In this document: one piece after another, positions 32,175-41,067 of the stretch
Numbering within the stretch: the stretch's first letter is position 1
How the letters are laid out: each line of letters begins with the position of its first letter
NCBI RefSeq assembly: GCF_030811855.1
Contig: NZ_JAUSRN010000002.1
Span: 186,001-250,000, forward strand
DNA from: Variovorax paradoxus
Lineage (GTDB): Bacteria > Pseudomonadota > Gammaproteobacteria > Burkholderiales > Burkholderiaceae_C
DNA length: 64,000 nucleotides
Reading direction: 5' to 3'
The notes under the pieces: model-generated
Database searches by the model: none
Seen by the model: only the letters and a program-made list of their open reading frames with translations
What the model was told of the DNA's origin: nothing
Made by a program: the position numbers and the translations under genes

Positions 32175-33827
32175 ATGAATGCCTTGATGCAGAGCAACGC
32201 GCTCCTGATTTCCAAACTGCTGGAGCACGCGGCACGGCACCATCCGGACGTCGAAATCGTCTCGCACGTCAACGCCCAGCAGTGCGAGCGAACGAACTGG
32301 CGGCAGGTGGCACAGCGCGCGGCCAGGCTCGCATCGGCGCTGCAGGCGCGAGGCATCCAGCCCGGCGCGCGTGTCGCGACGCTAGCCTGGAACACGCATC
32401 GGCACCTGGAGCTCTATTACGCCGTCTCAGGCATCGGGGCGGTGCTGCACACGGTCAACCCGCGGCTCTTTCCGGACCAGATCGGCTACATCGTCAACCA
32501 TGCGGCCGACGACCTGCTCTTCTTCGATCTCGGGTTTGCGCCACTGCTCGCGCAGGTCGCGCCCCATCTGAAGTCGGTCAAGGCATTCGTCGCGCTTTGT
32601 TCCCGCGCGGAGCTGCCCGCACTGGACCTGCCGGGGCCGCTGCTGTCCTACGAGGGCCTGGTGGCAGAGGCCGAGCCGCTGGCGCAGTGGCCCGAACTCG
32701 ACGAGAACACCGCTTCCTCGCTTTGCTACACCTCCGGCACCACCGGCAACCCCAAGGGCGTGCTTTACAGCCACCGCTCGACGGTGCTGCACTCGTGGGC
32801 GGCCTGCGCGGCCGACGGCCTGCAGCTGCGCGCGCACGACAGCGTGCTGCTCGCGGTGCCAATGTTCCATGTGAACGCCTGGGGCATCCCGTATGCGAGC
32901 GCGATGTGCGGCGCCAAGCTGGTGCTGCCGGGGCCGGACCTCGGCGGCGAGCGCCTCTTCACCCTGATGCGCGACGAGCGCTGCACCTTTTCGCTCGGCG
33001 TGCCAACCGTGTGGCTCGGCTTCTTCCAGCATGCGGAGAAGCTCGATGCGGCCACGCGTGCCGAACTGTGCCTGGAACGCGTCGTGGTCGGCGGCTCCGC
33101 TGCGCCGCGCGCCGTCATCGAGAAATTCGAGCACCTGTTCGGCGCCTATGTGATCCAGGCCTGGGGCATGACCGAAACCAGCCCGCTGGCCACGATCTGC
33201 AACCTGCTGCCGCGCCACGAGGGCATCCCGCTGGAGGAGCGCTTCGACGTGCAGGTGCGGCAGGGGCGCGCCATCTTCGGTGTCGAGATCGCAGTGTTCG
33301 ACGCCGAGGGACGCAGGCTGCCCGACGGCTCGCACACACCGGGCGAGCTGAAGGTGCGCGGCCCCTGGGTGGTATCGGCCTACTACGGCCAGGAGCCCGG
33401 CGCATCACTCGACGCCGACGGCTGGTTCGACACCGGCGACGTGGCGCTGATCGACAAGGACGGCTACGTGCAGATCACCGATCGCTCGAAGGACGTGATC
33501 AAGTCGGGCGGCGAATGGATCTCGTCGATCGACCTGGAAAACCTCGCAGTCGGTCATCCCAAGGTGAAGGAGGCGGCGGTCATCGGCGCGTACCACAGCA
33601 AGTGGCAGGAACGCCCGCTGCTGATCGTGGTCCCGAACGAGGGCGCGCAACTCACGTCCGAGGAAATCCTTGGCTTCATGCAGGACCGCGTGGCGCGCTG
33701 GTGGATGCCCGACGACGTCGTCTTCGTCGACGAGTTGCCCCACACCGCCACCGGCAAGCTGCAGAAGACCCGGCTGCGCGAGCAATTCCGCGGCCACCGG
33801 CTTCCTACCGACGTACCCGGTGGCTGA
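32175..33827 (+). CDS. AMP-forming acyl-CoA ligase
   Basis: A 550-residue ANL-superfamily ligase. It has the P-loop SLCYTSGTTGNPKGVLYSH, the core motif QAWGMTETSP, the DGWFDTGD adenylate motif, the hinge ITDRSKDVIKSGGEWIS and the C-terminal lysine in TATGKLQKTRLR. It converts a carboxylic acid plus CoA and ATP to acyl-CoA, AMP and PPi. The sequence is closest to medium/long-chain or methylmercaptopropionate-type ligases. It leads an operon that continues with an ABC importer and SDR genes, so the acid is probably derived from the imported compound. Confidence 0.92.
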   Translation: MNALMQSNALLISKLLEHAARHHPDVEIVSHVNAQQCERTNWRQVAQRAARLASALQARGIQPGARVATLAWNTHRHLELYYAVSGIGAVLHTVNPRLFPDQIGYIVNHAADDLLFFDLGFAPLLAQVAPHLKSVKAFVALCSRAELPALDLPGPLLSYEGLVAEAEPLAQWPELDENTASSLCYTSGTTGNPKGVLYSHRSTVLHSWAACAADGLQLRAHDSVLLAVPMFHVNAWGIPYASAMCGAKLVLPGPDLGGERLFTLMRDERCTFSLGVPTVWLGFFQHAEKLDAATRAELCLERVVVGGSAAPRAVIEKFEHLFGAYVIQAWGMTETSPLATICNLLPRHEGIPLEERFDVQVRQGRAIFGVEIAVFDAEGRRLPDGSHTPGELKVRGPWVVSAYYGQEPGASLDADGWFDTGDVALIDKDGYVQITDRSKDVIKSGGEWISSIDLENLAVGHPKVKEAAVIGAYHSKWQERPLLIVVPNEGAQLTSEEILGFMQDRVARWWMPDDVVFVDELPHTATGKLQKTRLREQFRGHRLPTDVPGG

Positions 33828-33896
33828 GGCTTTCCTCTTCCCTTCGGCAAATCCAAGGCGCCGGAGCTGCGGCAAAGCTCAAGCGACAGCAACCCT

Positions 33897-33912
33897 CACA
33901 CACACACACAAC
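33897..33912 (+). repeat. CA dinucleotide tract before the binding-protein gene
   Basis: Seven to eight CA units run directly into the CGGAGAC ribosome-binding site of the next gene. Such short tracts can slip and change leader length, but no reading frame depends on this one. Confidence 0.6.
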
Positions 33913-33922
33913 GGAGACAAAC

Positions 33923-35146
33923 ATGCAACATCGATTCCGCCTTGCGGCCTGCGCGGTCGCCCTTCTCGTCAGTGCGGCCGCTGCGGCCCAAGGCAGCGCC
34001 ATCAGCGAAGACGTGGTGCGCATCGGCGTCATGGCCGACCAGACGGGCCCCTATTCGGGCAACGGCGGTCCCGGCTCTTCGCTGGCCGTGAAGATGGCCG
34101 TCGAGGACTTTGGCGGCAAGGTACTCGGCAAGCCCGTCGAGGTGCTGCTGGCCGACGACCAGAACAAGCCCGACGTGGGACTGAACATCGCGCGCAAATG
34201 GCTGGACACCGAGAAAGTCGACACCATCGTCGGCGGCTCGGCCTCCTCCATCGCGCTGGGCGTGTCATCGCTGCTCAAGGAACGCAAGAAGCCCTACCTG
34301 ATCGCCGGCACGGTGAGTGCGGAGCTGACCAACAAGTCGTGCTCGCCGATGAACTTCCAGTTCCTCACCGACACCTATGCGCTGCCCAAGGCGGGTGTGC
34401 AGAGCCTGATGAAGCAGGGCGTGAAGAGCTTCTACTTCATCACCGTGGACTATGCCTTCGGCCAGGCCTTCCAGGACGACGCCACCAAATTCATCCAGGC
34501 GGCAGGCGGCAAGGTGGTGGGCTCCGTCAAGCACCCGCTGGGCGCCACCGATTTCTCGTCGTACCTGCTGCAGGCGCAGGCCAGCGGCGCGCAGGCCATC
34601 GTCATCCTGAACGCGGGCCTGGACCTCTCGAACGCGCTGAAGCAGGCGGCCGAATACAAGCTCACGCGCAATGGCCAGGTGGTGTCGGTGTTCGGCATGA
34701 CCATCAACAGCGTGGCGGCGATGGGCCTGGACGTGGCCCAGGGCCTGCAGCTGACGGTGCCCTTCTACTGGGACCGCGACGATGCCTCGCGCGAATGGTC
34801 GAAGCGCTTCATGGCCCGCAACAAGGGCGTGGTACCGACCTACATTCATGCCGGCGCCTACAGCGCCACCATGCATTACCTGAACGCCGTCAAAGCCGCG
34901 GGCACCGACGATGGCGCCACCGTCGCGGCGAAGATGAAGGCCATGTCGATCAACGATTTCTTCTCGAAGGACGTCAGGATCCGCGAGGACGGCCAGGCGC
35001 TTCGCCCCGTCTATGCCGTGCAGGTGAAGAAGCCCGCCGAGTCCAAGGGCGCGAACGACTACTACACAGTGCGCGCCGAGATCTCGCCGGAGCAGACCTG
35101 GCGCCCTCTGGCCGAGAGCAGCTGCGATTTCATCAAGGGCAAGTGA
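33923..35146 (+). CDS. Periplasmic branched-chain amino acid type (LivK-like) binding protein
   Basis: A 407-residue periplasmic protein with a clear signal peptide (HRFRLAACAVALLVSAAAAA, cleavage near AAA-QG). The mature part starts VVRIGVMADQTGPYSGNGGP and continues through the Peripla_BP_6 fold with VDTIVGGSASSIALGV and FYFITVDYAFGQAF. It binds a substrate for the LivGFHM-like ABC importer encoded downstream. Family members near aromatic and cyclic-compound genes often bind carboxylates rather than amino acids. The ATG at 33923 follows a GGAG site. Confidence 0.92.
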   Translation: MQHRFRLAACAVALLVSAAAAAQGSAISEDVVRIGVMADQTGPYSGNGGPGSSLAVKMAVEDFGGKVLGKPVEVLLADDQNKPDVGLNIARKWLDTEKVDTIVGGSASSIALGVSSLLKERKKPYLIAGTVSAELTNKSCSPMNFQFLTDTYALPKAGVQSLMKQGVKSFYFITVDYAFGQAFQDDATKFIQAAGGKVVGSVKHPLGATDFSSYLLQAQASGAQAIVILNAGLDLSNALKQAAEYKLTRNGQVVSVFGMTINSVAAMGLDVAQGLQLTVPFYWDRDDASREWSKRFMARNKGVVPTYIHAGAYSATMHYLNAVKAAGTDDGATVAAKMKAMSINDFFSKDVRIREDGQALRPVYAVQVKKPAESKGANDYYTVRAEISPEQTWRPLAESSCDFIKGK

Positions 35147-35153
35147 TCGCCCC

Positions 35154-36068
35154 ATGGCTGCCGCCTCCCCCGCTCAGCCGCTGCGGATCGACATCCTCGA
35201 TCCCCGGCGCGACCTGCTCGGCGAGTGTCCGTTGTGGGACGTGCGCAGCCAGTCGCTCTACTGGATCGACGGCCGCGCACAGCTCGTGCGCCGCCACACG
35301 CCCGCCACCGGCGCCAGCGCGCAATGGCAGGCGCCGCAGCACATCGGCTCCATCGCGCTGTGTGAGAGCGGTCGCCTGCTGCTGGCACTGGAGCATGACT
35401 TCTGGCTGCTCGACCCCCACAGCGGCTCGCTCATGCCCATGGGAGCGGGCGTGACGCATGTCGCCGAACGCATGCGCCTGAACGACGGCCGCACCGACCG
35501 CGCGGGCCGCTTCGTGGTCGGCTCGATGACCCTGGGCCGCGCCGAGCCCCAGGGTGCGCTGTACCAGCTGGCTTCCGACGGCACGGTGGCCACGCTGGAG
35601 CGCGGCATCGCTGTCGCCAACGCCACCAGCTTCAGCCCCGATGGCCGCTGGCTCTACTTTGCGGACAGCCACACGCACCAGATCCACCGCTATCCCTACG
35701 ACCCGGCCACCGGCGCCGCGGGCCCGAGCGAAGTGCTGGTGGACACGCGCGCACTCGGCTCCGTTCCCGACGGCGCCGCCGTCGATGCCCAGGGGCACCT
35801 CTGGGTGGCGCTGGTGCAGGCCGGGCAACTCGCGCGCTTCACTCCCGAAGGCCGGCTCGAACGCACCATCCAGTTGCCTGTGACCTATGTCACCTGCCCC
35901 TGCTTCGGCGGCCCCGAGCTCGACGTGATCTACCTCACTTCGATCAGCAACAGCGGCAACCTGCTGCGCAGCGACCATCCGGATGCGGGTGCGGTGTTCG
36001 CCATTCACGGCGCCGGCGTGCGCGGACTCGAGGAGTCCCGCTTTGCCGACGCCTCTCATCCGATCTGA
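35154..36068 (+). CDS. SMP-30/gluconolactonase-family lactonase
   Basis: A 304-residue six-bladed propeller protein. Metal-site segments are LLGECPLWDVRSQSLYWID with the Glu ligand, MRLNDGRTDRAGRFVVGSM, SFSPDGRWLYFADSHT and VPDGAAVDAQGHLWVAL with the Asp ligand. Family members hydrolyse lactones with Ca or Zn. It lies eight bases after the binding-protein gene. In this cluster it could open the lactone expected from the Baeyer-Villiger monooxygenase at 41-42.7 kb, an inference from context. Confidence 0.88.
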   Translation: MAAASPAQPLRIDILDPRRDLLGECPLWDVRSQSLYWIDGRAQLVRRHTPATGASAQWQAPQHIGSIALCESGRLLLALEHDFWLLDPHSGSLMPMGAGVTHVAERMRLNDGRTDRAGRFVVGSMTLGRAEPQGALYQLASDGTVATLERGIAVANATSFSPDGRWLYFADSHTHQIHRYPYDPATGAAGPSEVLVDTRALGSVPDGAAVDAQGHLWVALVQAGQLARFTPEGRLERTIQLPVTYVTCPCFGGPELDVIYLTSISNSGNLLRSDHPDAGAVFAIHGAGVRGLEESRFADASHPI

Positions 36069-36081
36069 CAAGGCAGACAAC

Positions 36082-36834
36082 ATGACTCATCGTTTCGAAG
36101 GCAAGGTGGCGCTCGTCACCGGCGGTGCTCGCGGCATCGGCCGCGCCATCTCGGAAGCCCTGGCGGCCGAAGGCGCCATCGTCGGCGTACTCGACCGCCA
36201 GGAAGACCTGGCACGCGAAGCCGCCGAAGCCATTCAAGCCCAAGGCGGCAGCGCCATGGCTTTCGGCGGCGACGTGGCGCGCCGCGACACTTTCACCCAG
36301 TCCATCCCGGTGATGAAGGAAAAGTTCGGCCGCTTCGACATCCTTGTCAACAACGCGATCTGGGTGCGCTACGGCCCCATCGATGCCATCACGCCCGAGA
36401 TGCTCGAGCGCATGGTCGGCACCGGCTTCAACTCGGTCGCCTGGGGCATCCAGGTGGCGGCCGAGGCCATGGGCGACGGCGGCAGCATCGTCAACATCGC
36501 ATCGTCGGCAGCCTACCTCGGCCTGCCCGAGGGCATGCTGTATTGCGGCGTGAAGGCCGGCGTGCTGGGCCTCACGCGCTCGGCGGCGGTGGACCTCGGG
36601 CCGCGCGGCATCCGTGTCAACGCGATCTGCCCGGGGTCCATCGAGACCGAAGGCGTGAAGATCAATCTCACCCCCGAGAAGGCCCAGGTGCGGCTCGCCA
36701 AGACACCGATGAAGCGGCTCGGCGCTGTGGACGACGTGGCCAAGGCGGTGTGCTTCCTCGCCTCATCCGACAGCAGCTTCATCACCGGCGAATCGCTGCT
36801 GGTGGACGGCGGCGTGACGCACGCCTTTCTCTGA
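36082..36834 (+). CDS. SDR-family NAD(P)-dependent dehydrogenase
   Basis: A 250-residue classical SDR. The cofactor motif is TGGARGIGRAI, followed by NNA in the LVNNAIW segment, the catalytic Ser in IASSAAYLG, and Tyr and Lys in the Y-C-G-V-K motif. The C-terminal ESLLVDGGVTHAFL is typical. It likely oxidises a secondary alcohol or reduces a ketone of the imported compound. It starts 13 bases after the lactonase gene. Confidence 0.92.
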   Translation: MTHRFEGKVALVTGGARGIGRAISEALAAEGAIVGVLDRQEDLAREAAEAIQAQGGSAMAFGGDVARRDTFTQSIPVMKEKFGRFDILVNNAIWVRYGPIDAITPEMLERMVGTGFNSVAWGIQVAAEAMGDGGSIVNIASSAAYLGLPEGMLYCGVKAGVLGLTRSAAVDLGPRGIRVNAICPGSIETEGVKINLTPEKAQVRLAKTPMKRLGAVDDVAKAVCFLASSDSSFITGESLLVDGGVTHAFL

Positions 36835-36861
36835 GCGCCGGCTCGCCCACGCCCCCACACC

Positions 36862-37603
36862 ATGGACACCATCCTCGAAGCGCGGCAGCTCAGCCGGCAA
36901 TTCAGCGGCTTCTTTGCCGTGAAGAACGTCGACCTGCGGGTGCGCCGGCATTCCGTGCACGCGCTGATCGGCCCCAACGGCGCCGGCAAGACCACGTGCT
37001 TCAACCTGCTGACCACCTTCCTGCGGCCGAGCGCCGGCCATGTGATCTTCAATGGCCGGGACATCTCGCGCAGCGACCCCGCCTCGGTGGCGATGGCCGG
37101 CCTGGTGCGCTCGTTCCAGATCTCGGCCGTGTTCGGCCAGATGACGGTGCTGGAGAACGTTCGCGTCGCGCTGCAGAAGAAGGCCGGCGGCAGCTTTGCC
37201 TTCTGGCGCAACGTGAGCGTGCTGCGCAGCCTGGACGCCCGCGCCATGGAGCTGCTGGAGCGCGTGGGCCTGGCCAACTGGCGCGATGCGCTGGCCGGCG
37301 AACTGCCCTACGGCCGCAAGCGCGCACTGGAGCTCGCCACCACCATCGCGATGGAACCCGAGATGATCCTGCTCGACGAACCGATGGCGGGCCTGGGCCA
37401 TGAAGACATCGGCCCGGTGGTCGAGCTGATCCGCGACGCGGCCAAGGGCCGGACGGTGCTGATGGTCGAGCACAACATGAAAGTCATCGAGGCGCTGTGC
37501 GACCAGGTGACCGTACTGCAGGCCGGCCAGGTGCTGGCCGAGGGCAGCTATGACGAGGTGTCGCGCGATGCCCGCGTGATCGAAGCCTATGTGGGAGGCG
37601 TGC

Positions 37604-37611
<8 letters not shown>
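36862..37611 (+). CDS. LivG-like ABC transporter ATPase
   Basis: A 249-residue ATPase of a branched-chain amino acid type importer. Walker A is GPNGAGKTTCFN, the signature is the degenerate LPYGRKR usual in LivG proteins, Walker B is MILLDEPMAGL, and the H-loop is MVEHNM. It pairs with the LivF-like ATPase whose start overlaps its 3' end. The complex imports the ligand of the upstream binding protein. Confidence 0.94.
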
Positions 37612-38341
<730 letters not shown>

Positions 38342-38371
38342 ACAAAGCAATCAACGCAGGACGAACACACG

Positions 38372-39253
38372 ATGGACGGGCTATTCGGAATTTCCCCGGC
38401 GGCGCTGATCGGGCAACTGATGGTCGGGCTCATCAACGGCGCCTTCTATGCGCTGATGAGCCTGGGGCTGTCGATCATCTTCGGGCTGCTGCGCGTGGTG
38501 AACTTCGCGCACGGCGCGCAGTACATGCTGGGCGCCTTCGTCACCTGGGGACTGCTGGAGTACCTTGGCATCGGCTACTGGGGCGCCATCGTCATAGCGC
38601 CGCTGGTGGTGGCGGCTTTCGGGCTGTTGTTCGAACGCTGGATGCTGCGGCGCCTGTACACGCTGGACCATGTCTATGCGCTGCTGCTGACCTTCGGCGT
38701 TGCCTTGCTCATGGAAGGCGCGTTCCGCCTGCAGTTCGGCGTGAGCGGGCAGCCCTACCCCAACCCGCTGTCTGGCGGCCTGGACGTGGGCGTCACCTTC
38801 CTGCCGATGTACCGCGTGTGGGTCATCGTGGCCGCGCTGGCGGTGTGCATGGGCACCTGGTTCTTCATCGAGAAAACGCAGCTCGGCGCCTACCTGCGCG
38901 CCGCCAACGAGAACGCGCCGCTGGTGCGCACCTTCGGCATCAACGTGCCGCGCATGCTGATGCTGACCTACGGGCTCGGGGTAGGCCTGGCCGGGCTCAG
39001 CGGCGTGATGGCCGCTCCCATCTACCAGGTGAGCCCGCTGATGGGCTCGAACCTGATCATCGTGGTGTTCGCGGTGGTGGTGATTGGCGGCATGGGATCG
39101 ATCCTCGGCTCGATCTTCACCGGCTTCGGCCTCGGTGCGATCGAGGGCCTGACGAAGATCTTCTATCCCGACGGCGCCGGCGTGGTGATCTTCGTCGTGA
39201 TGATCCTGGTCCTCGCGGTCCGCCCCCACGGCCTGTTCGGCCGCGCCCACTGA
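38372..39253 (+). CDS. LivH-like ABC transporter permease
   Basis: A 293-residue membrane protein with about eight hydrophobic segments, starting GLINGAFYALMSLGLSIIFG, typical of LivH. It has the N-terminal motif RVVNFAHGAQYMLGAFV and the EAA-like cytoplasmic loop AANENAPLVRTFGINVPR. The family C-terminus FVVMILVLAVRPHGLFGR is present. It forms the channel with LivM. Confidence 0.94.
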   Translation: MDGLFGISPAALIGQLMVGLINGAFYALMSLGLSIIFGLLRVVNFAHGAQYMLGAFVTWGLLEYLGIGYWGAIVIAPLVVAAFGLLFERWMLRRLYTLDHVYALLLTFGVALLMEGAFRLQFGVSGQPYPNPLSGGLDVGVTFLPMYRVWVIVAALAVCMGTWFFIEKTQLGAYLRAANENAPLVRTFGINVPRMLMLTYGLGVGLAGLSGVMAAPIYQVSPLMGSNLIIVVFAVVVIGGMGSILGSIFTGFGLGAIEGLTKIFYPDGAGVVIFVVMILVLAVRPHGLFGRAH

Positions 39254-39263
39254 GGAAACCGAC

Positions 39264-40223
39264 ATGGACACCCTGCATCGCCGCACCCACACCGCATTGC
39301 TGGCCGCCGCCCTGGCGGTGCTCGCCCTCGCGCCTTTGGCGGTCTACCCGATGTTCCTCATGAAGCTGATGTGCTTCGCACTGCTGGCCGCCTCGGTCAA
39401 CCTGCTGGTGGGCTACGTCGGCCTGCTCTCTTTCGGCCATGCGATGTTCTACGGCGCCGCGGGCTATGTCACGGCGCACGCGGTCAAGGTGTGGGGCTGG
39501 GACGGCGCCGCCGGCGTTCTCGCGGGCATCGCCGCGGCGGCGCTCGTGGGGTTGGTCACCGGCCTGCTGGCCATCCGTCGCTCGGGCATCTACTTCTCGA
39601 TGATCACGCTGGCTTTCGCGCAGCTGGTGTACTTCATTGCGCTGCGCATGCCCTTCACCGGCGGTGAAAACGGCATCCAGGAGATTCCGCGGCCGATGGT
39701 GCTTGGACTGTTTTCGCTGCAGAACACGCTGACGCTCTACTACTTCGTAGCGGCGCTGATCGTCTTCGGCTTCTGGCTGATCTATCGCGTGGTGCATTCG
39801 CCGTTCGGACAGATCCTGCGCGCCATCCGCGACAACGAACCGCGCGCCCAGTCGCTGGGCTACCGCGTCAATCGCTACAAGCTGCTGGCCTTCGTGCTGT
39901 CGGCCGGGCTGGCGGGGCTGGCCGGCTCGCTCAAGGTGCTGGTATTCCAGCTCGCCTCGCTGACAGACGTGCACTGGGCGACTTCGGGCGAGGCGCTTCT
40001 GATCTGCATCGTAGGCGGCATGCACACGCTGCTCGGCCCCGTGGTCGGCGCTATCGTCATCGTGTCGATGGAGAACTATCTCGCGTCTTTCGCCGAATGG
40101 GTGCTGATCATCCAGGGCGTCGTCTTCGTGCTGGTCGTCATGCTGTTCCGCAAGGGCATCGTCGGCCAGTTCCATTCCTGTCTTGCCACCCGCCGGCAGC
40201 GCCGCGCGGCCGCGGCACCCTGA
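39264..40223 (+). CDS. LivM-like ABC transporter permease
   Basis: A 319-residue membrane protein with about nine or ten hydrophobic segments. It carries NLLVGYVGLLSFGHAMFYGA and the EAA loop AIRDNEPRAQSLGYRVNRYK, both LivM hallmarks. It ends in a short basic tail. It lies ten bases after livH and is followed 11 bases later by a second SDR gene. Confidence 0.94.
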   Translation: MDTLHRRTHTALLAAALAVLALAPLAVYPMFLMKLMCFALLAASVNLLVGYVGLLSFGHAMFYGAAGYVTAHAVKVWGWDGAAGVLAGIAAAALVGLVTGLLAIRRSGIYFSMITLAFAQLVYFIALRMPFTGGENGIQEIPRPMVLGLFSLQNTLTLYYFVAALIVFGFWLIYRVVHSPFGQILRAIRDNEPRAQSLGYRVNRYKLLAFVLSAGLAGLAGSLKVLVFQLASLTDVHWATSGEALLICIVGGMHTLLGPVVGAIVIVSMENYLASFAEWVLIIQGVVFVLVVMLFRKGIVGQFHSCLATRRQRRAAAAP

Positions 40224-40234
40224 GGAGCATGCCA

Positions 40235-41026
40235 ATGGCAGCCCATGACCTTCCTTCGACCTGGCCGGCCACGCCAGGGCTTCTCTCCGGCCGGCTGGCA
40301 CTGGTAACCGGTGCCGCCAGCGGCATCGGCCGCGCCATCGCGGTGGCCTATGCCCAGGCAGGCGCGCGCGTCATCGTGACGGACCTGCGCAGCGATCGCT
40401 GCGCCGAAACCATGCAGGCCGTGCATGCGGCGGGCACCGAAGGCTGGGCCTACGCACTGGACGTGTCCGACGCCCAGGCCTGCCTTTCGCTGGCGGAAGC
40501 GGTAAAGGACACCGTCGGCGACATCGACACGCTGGTCAACAACGCCGGCGTGATCATCCGCGAGGGCATCGACAGTCCGCGCGCGCAGGAGAACCTTCAT
40601 CGCACCATGGACGTGAACCTGTTCGGCGTCTTCAACACCGTCCACGCATGGCTGCCGGCATTGCGGCGCACGCGTGGCTGCATCCTCAATGTGGCGTCGG
40701 GCGCCGCGTTCATCGCCCAAGGCGGCGCACTGGGCTATTCGGCCTCCAAGGCCGCGGTGAAGATGCTCACGCAGTCGCTGGCGCTCGACCTCGCGCCGGA
40801 CGGCATTCGCGTGAATGCGCTCGCACCCGGCGTGATCGAGACCCCCATGACCGAAGCCACGCGTGCCGACCCGGCGCGGCTGGGCCGCTTCATGCAGCGC
40901 ATTCCGGCCGGGCGCCTGGGCCAGCCGCACGAACTCGCCGGCCCGGCGGTATTCCTGGCCTCGGGGCTTGCGAGCTTCGTCAACGGCGTCACCTTGCCGG
41001 TAGACGGCGGCACGCTGGCCGTGTAA
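40235..41026 (+). CDS. SDR-family oxidoreductase, 3-oxoacyl reductase-like
   Basis: A 263-residue classical SDR with cofactor motif TGAASGIGRAIA, LVNNAGVI, catalytic Ser in VASGAAFIAQGG, and Tyr/Lys in YSASK. The C-terminal PVDGGTLAV is typical. The ATG at 40235 is seven bases after AGGAG; an ATG six bases earlier is too close to that site. It is the last gene of the ligase/ABC operon and convergent with the monooxygenase gene. It may oxidise the cyclic alcohol to the ketone used by that enzyme. Confidence 0.92.
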   Translation: MAAHDLPSTWPATPGLLSGRLALVTGAASGIGRAIAVAYAQAGARVIVTDLRSDRCAETMQAVHAAGTEGWAYALDVSDAQACLSLAEAVKDTVGDIDTLVNNAGVIIREGIDSPRAQENLHRTMDVNLFGVFNTVHAWLPALRRTRGCILNVASGAAFIAQGGALGYSASKAAVKMLTQSLALDLAPDGIRVNALAPGVIETPMTEATRADPARLGRFMQRIPAGRLGQPHELAGPAVFLASGLASFVNGVTLPVDGGTLAV

Positions 41027-41036
41027 GGCCACGCCC

Positions 41037-41054
41037 GACCCGCGCACGCGGGTC
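41037..41054. terminator. Hairpin between convergent SDR and monooxygenase genes
   Basis: The arms GACCCGC and GCGGGTC flank a four-base loop in the 41 bp between two convergent genes. No T tract follows on either side, so termination would be weak or Rho-assisted. Confidence 0.45.
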
Positions 41055-41067
41055 CCGGGCCATGGCG

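Noticed and set aside
32282..33922. Open frame that joins acyl-CoA ligase sequence to the binding-protein gene
   Set aside because: It is the +2 shadow of the ligase; the real binding protein starts at 33923 with a signal peptide and ribosome-binding site.
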